From Blastobasis lacticolella (Eukaryota > Arthropoda > Insecta > Lepidoptera > Blastobasidae), in contig LR990060.1 in assembly GCA_905147135.1 (NCBI GenBank), positions 10,494,001-10,558,000 of the forward strand: a stretch of DNA of 64,000 nt, written 5' to 3'. This document shows positions 44,941 through 56,175 of the stretch, piece by piece. The notes under the pieces were generated by a model. The model had not been told where the DNA came from. It did no database searches and saw nothing but the letters and a program-made list of their open reading frames with translations. Both the position numbers and the translations under genes were made by a program. Numbering within the stretch: position 1 is the stretch's first letter; every line of letters starts with the position of its first letter.

Positions 44941-45120
44941 GAAACAAAGTCACACGTCGCGTCTGTCTATCTGTTTGGCTGTTCGCGTAAACTCAAAAAC
45001 TACTAAACGGTTTTTCATGCGGTTTTCACCAATTGACAGACGATTCATGATGCAGGTTTAGGTGAATAATTCGTTAAGGTTCGTTCGCACTACCCGTGCA
45101 AAGCCGGGGCGGGTCGCTAG
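44941..45120 (+). mobile_element. Helitron-like 3' end
   Basis: The 3' terminus 'gcaaagccggggcgggtcg' then CTAG ending at 45120 and followed by T fits a Helitron end. The 5' TC end was not identified. Confidence 0.6.
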
Positions 45121-45535
45121 TAGATAACAGAAGTAAATTAGATCCGAAATGAGGGCGGGTAAAAACAGCGGACAACTGCCAGTATGAAAATCAAACATTG
45201 TATAAAATGAAAAAAGGCGGTAGAAAGTATTTCGGTACACATTTATTGAAACCTTTCCAATTCCAATTGATCAAAGCGAAATCACTAATGGAAGGTCAAT
45301 GGGGGATAGTACGGAATATAGGCCAATATTTTCCTTTTTCATCTGAATTTTCAATAGGAGCGTTAATATCCTGGGGGATTCCGTGCTGTGAAATCTCAAA
45401 TTCGACATTTTCTGTAGCCACAATTCTGTATTAAAACGTCACTGAAGTTGATCTTCGCCAATAAACGTCTGTCGAAGATAGCTGAGAAAATATTTTTAGA
45501 CTGCAATAGAGATTTCAATGTCATGATTATAGTTT
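45121..45535. other. Unannotated stretch
   Basis: A 78-aa plus-strand frame (45198-45434) has no recognisable motif. Confidence 0.35.
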
Positions 45536-45766
45536 GACGACCTGAGTGATTCAATGGTCAACAGGTCTGCCCAAGAGGTCCCGGGTTCGTTTCCCGGCCG
45601 GGCAGAAATTGAAATGATGAATTTTAATTTTTGTTACGGGTCTGGGTTTTCTATTAAGTATTTAAAAGTATTTAAGTAGTATATCAGTTATCTAGCTTCC
45701 ATAGTACAAGCTTTGCTTAGTTTGGGGCTAGATGGCGCTGTGTGAATTTGTCCAGGAATATTTATT
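45536..45766 (+). mobile_element. SINE-B, near full length
   Basis: Head 'gacgacctgagtgattcaat', B box 'gggttcgtttccc', end 'gtccaggaatattta'. Confidence 0.85.
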
Positions 45767-46199
45767 TATATTTATAATGGTGAGATGTGGCTAGGAAAAA
45801 TGTCTAGTTCGAGATGTTACCGCGCGAGAATTAAGCCCCAGCTACTTAGATATCTCATGAATTGAATTCGGAAATATGTTGAGCGAATTGATCTTCATGT
45901 ACAATTATTTATTTCTTAACTGCTTTGCCAAACTGCCTCCTGTGCCTAGATATCCCAAATAATTGGAGTTTTACAATTATTTCAGACATGTTTCAAACAT
46001 CTAAAATTGGCTCCAATTATCATCTGTCAGCTGATTTCAGCGCATTTTTTGGCATGCTGGATTCAGCACATGTGCTGGATCTTTCATCTGGATCTTTAAT
46101 CCGAGTGTCCTTCAGCAATTTTTTCTTTTTCTGATTGATAATAAAAATGGCAGCACGACACTGATTTTCAAAAACTTTTAGATGTTTATTAATGCAAGT

Positions 46200-46850
46200 T
46201 CATATATAGTGTTGACAAAATTACAGACAAACATATACATCACTGAAAAATCTTCAAAGATCGCACAAATTACTCACACCTTCATCACCTATCTTAAGTG
46301 ATTTTGCTCACCTTTTGGTGAAAATTTGGTCAGACAACAGGAAGTTCACCAGCCGTAGAATACGAAGATGAAACAAAGGAAGGTCACCGAGACGACGGTC
46401 CTATTCTCTCCTAATTACGCCTTTGATCATTCATTGGTACATGGCCGCAGTGAGATTCGCAACCGTTACGTTTTGCTTACAAATCGGATACCTTAATCAC
46501 CCGGCCACCGACGCTCCTGTATAGTGTTTCACGTAAATCATGGCCAAACATATAAATCAGTGCAAAACCTTCAAAGATCGTATAAATTACTCACACCATC
46601 TATCTATATCTTAAGATATATCTTAAGTGATTTTACTCACCTTTAAGCGCACAAATTACTCACACCATCACCTGTCTTAAGTAATTTTGCTGTTGATCGT
46701 AACACATTTCAACGAAAATTGGGACAGACACCGGCCGGAAGTTCACCAGCCGTAGAATACGAAGATGAAACAAAGGAAGGTCACCGAGACGAACGTCCTA
46801 TTCTCTCCTAATTACGCCTTTGATCGTAAAGACGAGAATCTGAGATTAAG
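46200..46850. repeat. Local direct duplication with a SINE fragment at the joint
   Basis: 46205-46428 and 46530-46835 are direct repeats; 'gaagttcaccagccgtagaa' and 'ctcctaattacgcctttgat' are identical in both. The right unit has an extra inner duplication ('caaattactcacaccat'). Between them is inverted SINE-A head 46430-46517. Confidence 0.85.
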
Positions 46851-47179
46851 ATAATTTCTGAGCATTCTCACGAATAACGCCTATGTAAAACGCAATTCAG
46901 GAAAAGAGAGAAACGTTTGTTTCGCACGCAATTAAAGATGTGATTGCTTTATTATTTTTCTCATTATTTAGTGGAGCTATTTCATTTCTTTTCCTTTATG
47001 TTCTAGTGGAAATCATTCTCGTGATTGTTTCTTAATAAACGGTGGGCAAGTCTTAAATTGTATTCCCTATAATGGTATTTGTACGAGTAGAAACTCTTCT
47101 CATCTACAGCGTTAATGTTCATTTGAATGATGTCTAAAGAAAATTGTGGACTTTTTCAGATGAATATGTCAGCAGGCTA

Positions 47180-47385
47180 ATTACGTAAGTCTGTTGCTAA
47201 CAATTCTCTGATTTCAATGATTGAATTGGTTACTTTTGCGGTTACGTATCATCGATTACTTGGGTTCAGTTGCTAGCAAAGTTCCATTGCAATAAACAGA
47301 AAGTATTTAATCGATCATACGTAATCGCAAAAGCAACGATTTCGATTATTGAAACGGATAATTTTTGGCAACAAAGTTACGTAAA
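47180..47385. mobile_element. M9 hairpin MITE
   Basis: ~75-base inverted arms sharing 'ttacgtaa', 'ttcaat.at' and 'ttacgtat.atcgatt' around a ~50-base loop. Confidence 0.7.
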
Positions 47386-47625
47386 ATTACGTAACAGATG
47401 AATCTCAAAAAAAAATATTTTCATGTATGTCTTTATACCACTTAGGTGGGGGCACAGGCTGATGCTGTCCATTAGCTCTGGCAATTTGAAACATCTGGCG
47501 TTTCATTTGGTTACTGTCGACTCGTAAAACCTTATTAATTAGTTCTGACCCAACAATAGCCATGCAAGATGGCCAAACGCAACATTATTGCTTTTGTATT
47601 TTAACCTGCAGTCTACCTTCTATCA

Positions 47626-47812
47626 GGGGGTTTAAAAAGGCCACATAGCGTTTTATAATATTAATTTGTCACAAACTTATCTGCAGCGTCGCTGTTGTTG
47701 ACATTGACATGACAATTCACTTAGTTCCAATATTGGCCACCGGATCAGATAAGTTTGTGGAACTCTAATATGAATCATAATATAAAACGCCAATGTGGGC
47801 GTTTTAAACCCC
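47626..47812. mobile_element. M10 MITE
   Basis: Ends 'ggggtttaaaa' and 'ttttaaacccc'; the arms share 'gcgttttat' and 'cacaaacttatctg'. Confidence 0.75.
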
Positions 47813-48033
47813 AGGTTTTTTTTCCATCCATGCGTAGGCCCGACCGCCTGACCGCCCGACCGATCAAATCCGCTTTGGGTGGACCTTTGCATTAGTATTC
47901 CTGGAAGACATATTAACATACATAGCATACAATTGTGAGGCCAGTGACATCTACCCACAAGACATAGTGACCACGACCACTTTGGCAAGAGAGTATCGAC
48001 CAAGAAGAGTCGGGATTTGTCTGCTTGTTCACG

Positions 48034-48210
48034 ATGTATTTTACCTGGAGAGTACAACATGGAATTCTTCAAGAAAGAGGTGAAAAGTATTTTACGGGGT
48101 CAGCAACGCGTATGTGATGCCCCTGGTATTGCAAACCTCCATTGGCTGGGGTGATTGCTTACCATCAGGCAGGCCGTAAGCTTGTATGCCACTATACTGG
48201 TAATAGCTTT
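48034..48210 (+). pseudogene. Jockey-type RT C-terminus and tail
   Basis: Plus-strand LPGEYNMEFFKKEVKSILRG then QQRVCDAPGIANLHWLG and a stop, the same family as 10722-11163. The 131-aa minus-strand frame is antisense over it. Confidence 0.8.
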
Positions 48211-48726
48211 TTAGTTGTTAAGGCAACATATATTAGATTATATCACTTACTTAGTTTAGGTGTCCATACTATCAATAACTAGAATTAAGTACCTACTGTT
48301 ATTTGTGCAACAGTTGTAAATATGTAGCCTTAATTTTATTTGTACCCATTACATAAGTAGGTATATTGTAATTTTTAATTAACTTGTAATTTTTGTTTAA
48401 TTTTATTTGTATGAATAATAATTATTTATTTATTGTTATAGAAAGCTTCTCTTTAACATTCATATTATGACATTAATCTGTCTCAAAGCCACAATGACGT
48501 CGTCCACCCTAGGGTCTTGATTAGATTCCGCTTTATAACTTTTTGAGACTTACAACTTGTTACAGCACTCTGGGATGATAAATTAATAATCCCCGCCGGA
48601 CTCAGAAGCGCGCAGTCACTTTGCTGGCGTTAAACTTTGATAGGGGCTCTGGGACCAAAGGTCGGACTTAAGGGCCATTAGCGGCCAAATATTTCGTAAT
48701 TTTTAGGGTCTCGTAGGACACCAAGG

Positions 48727-48842
48727 TAAAGCGCTGTCATAATTGGTTGTGCGACCATGGTCGTACGACGGTCGTCGGCCGACCAATAGGAGCGCTCAAA
48801 ACCGCCCGTCGCACGACCGTTGCCAATTAGGACAGCGCCTTA
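48727..48842. mobile_element. M11: 116-bp MITE
   Basis: Ends 'aaagcgctgtcataattgg' and, inverted, 'aaggcgctgtcctaattgg'. GC-rich centre with self-complementary 'cgaccatggtcg'. Confidence 0.8.
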
Positions 48843-48859
48843 TAGTCTGTCTGTTCATC

Positions 48860-49220
48860 CGTTGCTTATCTCAGAAACTATTAGTATTAGAAATCTGAAA
48901 TTTGGTACGGTTATACATATTATTCACGCCGACAAAATTGCAACAGAAAATCTTATAAAAGTACCCTTATTTGGGTACCTACACGTAAAGTGGGGGATGA
49001 ATTTATTTTTCAAGTACAGTCCATTGAGCAGGGTGTCGTTGGATAGCTCTTTTGAAACCATTAAAGAAGTGTAAAGAACGTTTATGGATAAAGATTTCCG
49101 TTCCAGATATATTTAACTTTACAAATATTTTTGCCTTACACAGGTTTTCAAATTTCCAACCGATTACGAGCAACATACTCCTGATTGTGGCGGCAGGTAA
49201 AATTTCGTTTTCTTAAGGAG
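48860..49220. repeat. Dispersed repeat, unclassified
   Basis: Contains a phrase 'gggtgtcgttggatagctct' that I recall as common in Lepidoptera, and the 49130-49215 block shared with 27170-27265. Confidence 0.4.
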
Positions 49221-49566
49221 TTTTATGAAAAATGTAGCATGAAATGTACGTGTATTTTTATGATAATTTTTTTTGGTTTTTTACCTGTTTCCTCGGTAAA
49301 GGCTTCCGTATAGGTTTTTATAACGTTGCTTATCGTACGGTAAGGGTCGCAAACGGTTGGAGTTTTAAAAAGGGATTTCATTCGGTAGAAGAATGGAGCA
49401 TCGGTGCCCTAGATGCGGCAGCGCAGTTATGTTTTTGTTTACATTTTGGTCCAGGTACAGTCGGCATACAATTTTAGTTAGATCGAGGAGGCTCGTTTGC
49501 GCTGTTTTGGTGTTACGTGTTGCGTAAGCCTCAACGCTATGTGGGAAATAGATGCCTGAATCTGCC

Positions 49567-49839
49567 GGTACTCTTTTCAGAGTTATATACATTAGTTCCC
49601 ATGTACTAACCGAAGCTCTGTACGATGAGGGAAAACATCGTGATGAAATCTACACATTCAGGCGACTGAATATGTAACCATGATCCAATCTGGTCAGGTC
49701 CTCCCCTTCAGCAGAGTCATGGAGGTCAGACGGTAGTGCTCCTCTACAATAACCTGATATGCCAAGTTCTGGATCATGGTTACGGCGGACACCGGGCCCT
49801 CATGCCTGACAGCATAACCGGGACAAGATGATGATGAGT
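49567..49839 (+). mobile_element. SINE-A, head missing
   Basis: From 'tactcttttcagagttatat' to 'ccgggacaagatgatgatga'; the 'attaacgcc' motif is deleted. Confidence 0.8.
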
Positions 49840-49899
49840 ACTTTGGACCTGAAAAAACATACTCAACAGAAAATTCTGCAGCGCACACTCTGGTTTATC

Positions 49900-50020
49900 G
49901 AGGCAATAACCGCTCTGCATCTGCCATACCGTGAAATTATTATTCTCTTTGTATACTACACCCGTATGAAATGGGTTAGCGCTATATTCTACTCTGGCCG
50001 GACACCCCACGGCCATTTAC
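49900..50020 (+). repeat. Repeat Q, 3' part
   Basis: Diverged; ends 'ggacaccccacggcc'. Confidence 0.5.
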
Positions 50021-50194
50021 GTCTATCTGTGTCAAATTAGTACTCCCCAAGGAGCCTCGGTAGGACGTCGTCACTTTGGAAATATTGGTCGCTGCCAACA
50101 ATTGTGTTGGAGTAGGTATTTTATGTACCTAATTCATATATGGATAGATGTAGGCAATTAAAATAGTGGGTATTTATTTATGTGTGACCCATAT

Positions 50195-50560
50195 TTGTAG
50201 TTCCCGCAACTTCGTCCGCGTTTTAGGGCAGTTTAACTTTTTTTCAAATGACAATTTTTATGTATGAAAGCTAGTACTATGGAAAGGTTAAGCTGTATCT
50301 TTGGTTCTATCCAACCGAATTAGATGAAACATGGAAACTGAGAACCCCATCAAAATCCGTTAGGCGCCATTTCCATATTTCTTATAGTTTAGTCTATTGT
50401 GTGGTCCTACATCAAGTGTTCCAGTTTCCAATACCAATTATACCTACCCTTTATGCTACCCAGGCTTTATTAACACAAGAAAAATGTTTAATTCAAATCT
50501 GTCCAGTAGTTCCGGAGTTTACAAACAGAGAGACAAATTAAAAAAAAATTTAGACATAGA
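50195..50560 (-). repeat. Dispersed repeat, possibly Helitron-like
   Basis: Inverted 'cgcggacgaagttgcggga' at one end and 'ccagtagttccggagttta' near the other, a layout common in Lepidoptera. A related end lies at 58745-58800, closing with CTAGT. Confidence 0.4.
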
Positions 50561-51245
50561 CAGTAATTTATTCGGATTCCCATTCCATCCTTAACCTAAG
50601 GTGAGTACCTACTATTACTATTACTATTTCTTCATTGCCCTCTTCTTCTCCTCTTTCTTTATTTATTCGTAAATATATATTCAAAGTACAGGCACACATA
50701 TTTAAAGGTTTTATTATATGTATAGATTAGTTTCACGTACTTAAGAAAATTCTTTCAGCTGGCTTACATGCGATAGAAGCAATATTTCATCATCACCAAT
50801 ATTTCATCAAACCTACCCTTATCTCATTCATTTGGGGAATAGAAGCAATATTTATTGCAGTTATTTTCCGATTCGCCGTTTACATTCAATAACATAATGC
50901 AAAGCGTTTTACCTCGACAGTGTAGTACAAAAGGCATCACCGTCTGATCCCAGCATTCAAGTCTTGACATCTTTAGTAGGTATCCGCATCCCAAGCTCAT
51001 CTTCAAATAAATAGCAGACAGCTCCATCTCTGTTACTCTGCGCAAATGACATAGAACCTGGTTTGAACATTGTGGCGCCATCTAGCAGGAATGTTCGCGA
51101 ACCTTTTAGTCTGTGAAAAGGTGGGAAAACTGTCATCTGCTCTTGCTTCCGGTAGCACCGCTTAGGTGGCGCTTTTCACAATATTTTCCGTGTTCAGAGC
51201 TTACTTTTCCATTTTGTAAGGTTCAATGGATTTCGGAAGGGAATT
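50561..51245. other. Unannotated stretch
   Basis: No family or gene was recognised. Confidence 0.35.
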
Positions 51246-51390
51246 GTACGTACGTATGTAAACTCTTTATTTCGTATAAATGCTTACAGGAATGTACAAA
51301 GGATAACATTCATGTAGGTACTTGTAAAGTGGAGCTTATCCTACAAAGGGATTTTTTCCAGCCTACCTTAGATAGTCCGAAAGGAGCTTC
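51246..51390 (-). mobile_element. CR1-like 3' tail
   Basis: Inverted 'ggctggaaaaaatccctttg' to 'aataaagagtttacat'. Confidence 0.55.
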
Positions 51391-52171
51391 AACGAGCAGT
51401 GGAGGCAATGAGTGTACTGTATATTAAATGAACCTAATTTTAAGTTATCCTAACATAAATACGAAATCCTACATATACTTTATACTGATATACCTACATA
51501 ATAAAGGAATTCGTACATAATCTTAGCAGTGTATTGAAGGTGATATTATAGACATCTAAAGTATGTATTATTTCACCCTCTAAGTTCAGCATGTGACAAA
51601 ATATTGCATATACTATGGATTTTCACACATATTTGCATTTACCTACTCTTACTGATGGACACATCCCGGGTGAAATCACTTTAGATGAATAGGTTGGTAA
51701 AAGGCGTTATTATTATTGTTGTTGTAACCTCCACTTTTTGTTGTTATTCTACCAATATAAAACATTATATGGGAAAAATATACAGTTTTAGATGCAAACT
51801 TATCGCGAACCTTTGATAAACCGGACCTTTTGTGAGCGGTTAAGGCTATTACTACATAACTTCAATACAAAAATTTACACAAAAATGTACCTTTTTTTAG
51901 GAGCAATACTTTTACAATTACCACTTTGATTTACTCTCACGCTTTTTGCTTCTGAATTCAAACGACTGAATTTAGCAAAATGTAGTAATCGCAATATAGG
52001 TCGAAACGTGGTAGCGTGAATAGCGTGGGCAGGCCTCTCGCAGGCTGAACCTTTAATAAAACCCTTTAAATTTCGAGACTGATATTAAATATTGACGGAC
52101 CACGGGCCACTGCGCCCACCACAAAAATGCGTAATTTATTTTCCCATACGCTTCACTGAACATTTCAATTA
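51391..52171. other. Unannotated stretch
   Basis: AT-rich; no supported feature. Confidence 0.4.
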
Positions 52172-52280
52172 CACAACACTGCGATCTCCAACCCGCCTGC
52201 CAAGCGTGGAGATTATGGCAATAACCTCCCTTCTCGTGGGAGAGGCCCTTAGTCCTGCAGTGGACTGTTACGGGCTGAAG
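52172..52280 (-). repeat. Repeat Q, inverted
   Basis: Ends 'cctgcagtggactgttacgg'. Confidence 0.65.
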
Positions 52281-52367
52281 GCGCCAGAAATTTAAATTAA
52301 TTCGTATTTCAATTCAATTCTATTGGACCTCGCAAGTAGAGTTAAAATGGTAAACAATATGTAACTA

Positions 52368-52600
52368 AAGCTTTTTTTTTGTATTATACAAGACAGGCAA
52401 TTGACCGCCATCTCACCTGTTGGTAAGTGACGATGCGGCCGAAGATGGAGCATGCTCGTCGTGGAACAGCCTATTCACTCCAGCCTTGTAGGCATCCAGA
52501 TTATATTGTTCAGGGAACACACTCGCAGGCAACGCGTTTCATTTCTTAGCCGTACGCATTATAAAAGTCGATCCAAAGTGGCTCGTGCTTGCTTGCTTTG
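52368..52600 (-). pseudogene. RT C-terminus and tail, uninterrupted
   Basis: Same family as 43470-44010 (HAPSSAASSLT-type end) and without the insertion, so it is the empty-site reference. Confidence 0.7.
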
Positions 52601-52669
52601 TTGCCTTCTTATTTGATAGATAAAGTAGGCGTGGGACATGCTAACTTGTATTCATAGTAATATCTACCA

Positions 52670-52828
52670 CTACACTATGACATGGGATCGTTCAACAGGC
52701 ATATTAGAGGTCTCCTTAAAGGCGGGCAACGCATTGGTAGCGCCCCTGGTGTTGCTGATGTCCATAGGCGGCAGTGACCATTTTCCATCAGGTTCCGCTT
52801 GCCTGTTTGTCTGCCGTATTGCATAAAA
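52670..52828 (+). pseudogene. Jockey-type RT C-terminus and tail
   Basis: Frame YDMGSFNRHIRGLLKGGQ, RIGSAPGVADVHRRQ, stop. This is the clearest example of the GVADVH end. Confidence 0.8.
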
Positions 52829-52854
52829 CAATCGCTCCTAAATCATCATGATCA

Positions 52855-53030
52855 TGATTCGAGCGGTCAAGATACTGGCTTCTGCAGGGTCCGCTCTGCT
52901 GCTCTTACTTCTCCACTTCGTTAGGTATTCGTCATCCTCACGTCTCTCGTAAGCCATTGCCTTTCGCATGAGACTCAAGCGATGTTAATCCATCGCTTCT
53001 TGAGTCTCCCGCGAGACCTCTGTGCATATA
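52855..53030 (-). pseudogene. RTE-B-like C-terminal fragment, eroded
   Basis: Shifted minus-strand frames KKRWINIA, then KWRSKSSRADPAE, matching the KKRW..V and KSSRKADPRP blocks of the 59 kb copy. Confidence 0.6.
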
Positions 53031-53100
53031 AATGTATATTCATAAATAGCAGAAGGTATGGCTTGCTGGTGTGTATGAATGTGTGGACCACAGTAAACTC

Positions 53101-53225
53101 CATTATTTATTTATTTAACAATTTATTGTACACAAGAAAATTAAAGAGTTAGTACAAATTAGATCTTAGACTACAGGCACTACTTATCTCTAAAACGAAA
53201 TCTCTTCCAGCAGGCCTACGAAAAG
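53101..53225 (-). mobile_element. Tail T copy
   Basis: Nearly identical to 45-178, beginning with TTTA repeats. Confidence 0.75.
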
Positions 53226-53404
53226 AGAGATATGATAAATATACGCAGATACGACGTTGTTGTGTTGGATCAAAGGATCCACTGGTGGAGCTGGTCGGCG
53301 GATCAAAGTGGAATAGTAGTATCGTAGCTAGGTTTCACTCAAGCCAGTGGTGTATCAAAGTATACTCCAGAGTGCTATTTGATCCACTGGTAGATCCTGG
53401 CAGT

Positions 53405-53625
53405 GGACCCTTGTATTTTTTTATGGTACTCTGTGACAAACGATCAGACCTGATGGCAAGTGGTAACTGTCGCTGTCATTACATCTACGATTCTTACGTT
53501 GGTGAGTTGTCACTGTGAGGACTAAGATGTAATGCCTGATGCCTGTAATTGCGCTGGCTACCTTATCCTTGAAACCGGAACACAACAATGCAAGCATTGT
53601 TGCTTGGCAGCAGAAATTAAGGATA
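53405..53625 (-). mobile_element. BMC1-like tail
   Basis: Inverted 'tgatggcaagtggtaactgt' through 'caatgcaagcattgttgctt'. Confidence 0.62.
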
Positions 53626-53798
53626 AGGTGATGGATTGAGGGGAGTATTCGTATACACTTGGTATTGCCCGCGATTTCGCTCGTGAAAAACTTAGCTATG
53701 CAATATTGCTATGAACTACGTTGAAATTCAGGATAAATGTTGGCTATATGTCAACTCCTTTGGGATGTAGACGGCGATATTTATGACATAGTTGTGTA

Positions 53799-54317
53799 CA
53801 GTCGCGCTCATAAGTACATTACCACCTTAAAAATAATTTTCCTGTGCAGCTGTTAAGGTTTTAAGGTGCAGCATCATATGCATGGCATACTGTTCGAAAG
53901 GGAAACATTTCAAAATTAAATAATATCAAAATTGATAGTAGACCTTTTTTTATTACAATTCAAAATCACTTTGTCAGTCTTTCTTTTAAAAGCAAAAAGG
54001 TGTTTTTACATAAAAAAAAGTTTACATGATGTTTAAATATGTTTAAATTTATTGTAACCTTACATTAAAAATACTTACTAAATTAAAAATTTAATTTTGA
54101 GGCAAAAATATTTTAATTTTAATTTAAAGACAAAGTATGGAAATTCAATAAAGCTATTTTCATTTATTAAAACTACAGTTTAAGTATTCGTTATTGGTAC
54201 TTCTTTTAGCTAACTCTATTTGTTTAAGCACCAAACAATGCACCAAATATCCTATATCTGGCAGTAGCTACAAAATATTTTTTTCTAAAAGTGATAACGC
54301 ACTTGTTAGTGCGACTG
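53799..54317. mobile_element. M12: 519-bp mariner-like non-autonomous element
   Basis: ~28-base inverted ends starting CAGTCGC, with TA on both sides (53797-53798, 54318-54319). The interior is very AT-rich with no transposase frame. Start bases and TA duplication fit the Tc1/mariner superfamily. Confidence 0.78.
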
Positions 54318-54784
54318 TACCTAGGTACTTCAATTGCTTGTGAATTTGGTTTTAATGTATCAATTGACCTTTGAATTGTACGAAGCAAGGCGAGGTCAGT
54401 CGCGATCTGAGCCAGACAAAATTCAAGGTCAACTTCATTTCTGCGAATTACATCACACTTTTGTATTCCGTGTGATGTCTGGCAGAGTTGTTAACCCCTT
54501 CTATGAACTCAGGGTCTCAAGTCCGCTAATTTACTAATGGTTTGATTGAATTGTAATTGGATCGCAATCGCAGGTTGACACGTTTTTGTTATTCGGCTAC
54601 TGTTACTAATGGCTCGATTCATTTATAACTGAATTGCAATCGCTGCTCAACGGCAGATTCTCTGCGTTTTTGGTATTCTGCTACAATGAGGAAGTTTCCT
54701 GATATCGATATTGCCATATAGAATGACAGTGTTTTTTTTATAAATCCGTCCATAAATGACTAAGTTATACAATATTTTAGTTTA

Positions 54785-55020
54785 CGGCGACCTGAGTGGT
54801 TCAATGGTCAATATGCAGTCTGCCACGCAAGAGGTCCCGGGTTCGATTCTCGGCCGGGCAGAAATTGAAATGATGAATTTTATATTCTGTTACGGGGCTG
54901 GGTGTTCTATGTATAATAAGTATGTATTTAAGTAGTATATCAGTTATTTAGCACCCATAATACAAGCTTTACTTAGTTTGGGGCTAGATGGCGCTGTGTG
55001 AATTTGTCCACGAATATTTA
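54785..55020 (+). mobile_element. SINE-B in foldback copy 2
   Basis: Full-length: 'gcgacctgagtggttcaatg', B box 'gggttcgattctc', end 'gtccacgaatattta'. Confidence 0.87.
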
Positions 55021-55364
55021 TGTTTTACACATTTTTCACGAAATTATTGCTACCGCGATCTAGCTGTGACGTCACCAGGCCGGCATCCCGCCCGCCACTA
55101 TGGGGCTACCCATACACTCAAATTCTTAGTGACTGTATCTTCGGAACCGTAATAGCTAGACACTTGAACTATTCACAGAGTATGTGTTACTATAGCCGCT
55201 ATAACAACGAATAATAATAATAATTAAAAAATCTAAAATAAGGGGGATACATGAAATGTGATTTTATAGCGTTTTCAGAGGTATTTAATTTTTCTCTATC
55301 GGGTAGTGGTTAAACTTTTAAGAATCAAACTTTGGGAGAGCGGCACTGGTCAAATGGCAGCGTG

Positions 55365-55430
55365 CTTTCGAGACCAATAACAAAGGTTAAGCGTTGCTTG
55401 CAGTGTCCGGGAATTGGATGGGTGACCGTT
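55365..55430 (+). ncRNA. 5S-rRNA-like sequence, left arm
   Basis: 'ggttaagc' (55385-55392) and 'ttggatgggtgaccg' (55414-55428) match the A and C control boxes of 5S rRNA genes, with the 21-base spacing of 5S. The bases just before also resemble 5S ('ccaataacaaa' against a CCGATCACCGAA-type stretch). It is not a complete 5S gene. Confidence 0.55.
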
Positions 55431-55553
55431 TCGTACTAAGAGGTTAGTCAGAATTCAGCACCGCAGCGAGCTCGGCTCGTGCACCTCCTAATGCCGTTGG
55501 CGAACTGAGGTTGACCAAGGTCAACCCTTCAATCTACTATTCGTCTAGTTATA

Positions 55554-55882
55554 CTCTCGCGCACGAGGGCTCGTGGTCCGCCTAGACCATGTTCCAGGAT
55601 TGGGCAGATCAGGTAATTACAGTGGAGCGACTGCCATCTGACCTCCGTGACCCTGCAACCAGGGGAACCTGACCAGATTGGATCATGGTTACACATTCAG
55701 TTGCCTGAATATGCAGGTTTCATCACGATGTTTTCTTTCACCGTAAGAGCATCGGTTAGTATTCAACTACATGTACATTACTCAGAAAAGAGTCATTGAT
55801 ACATGACACAGCGGGATTCGAACCCGGTACCTCTCGCTTCTGTCTCGAGTCTGATACCGTAACCATTCGGCCAACGACGCTT
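55554..55882 (-). mobile_element. SINE-A in foldback copy 2
   Basis: Near full length, inverted; B box 'gggattcgaacccg', head 'ggccaacgacgc'. It sits in the loop between the arms. Confidence 0.85.
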
Positions 55883-56107
55883 CGTCAGGTTCTGTTTTAA
55901 TAAATTTAACCATCACGGTCAACGCTGGCAACTTTGAGACTTTGAGGCTGGCAACTTAGGCCTAGACTTGGGCCTTAGTCTAAGCATAGGTCCCCATCAT
56001 TGACCCGGTTGGTTGACCAGGTTTGACCTTGGTCAAGCTCGCTTCGCTAACGGTATTAGAACGCACGCGTAACTCGTTGATCAAGTTTGACAAGCCCCAA
56101 AGTATGA

Positions 56108-56175
56108 AACGGTTACCCATCCAGTTCCCGGACATTACGAGCATTGCTTTGCCTTGGTTATCGGTCTCACAAGTA
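56108..56175 (-). ncRNA. 5S-rRNA-like sequence, right arm
   Basis: Inverted partner: minus-strand 'ggcaaagc' (56146-56153) and 'ctggatgggtaaccg' (56110-56124), again 21 bases apart, preceded by 'gaccgataacca'. Confidence 0.52.

Noticed and set aside
46200..46850. CRISPR-like repeats
   Set aside because: Only two long direct units, no short regular spacers, and the genome is that of an insect.
47677..48072. 131-aa minus-strand frame
   Set aside because: It overlaps MITE M10 and lies antisense to a retro tail; no motif.
49244..49477. 77-aa plus-strand frame
   Set aside because: No motif, and overlapping frame on the other strand.
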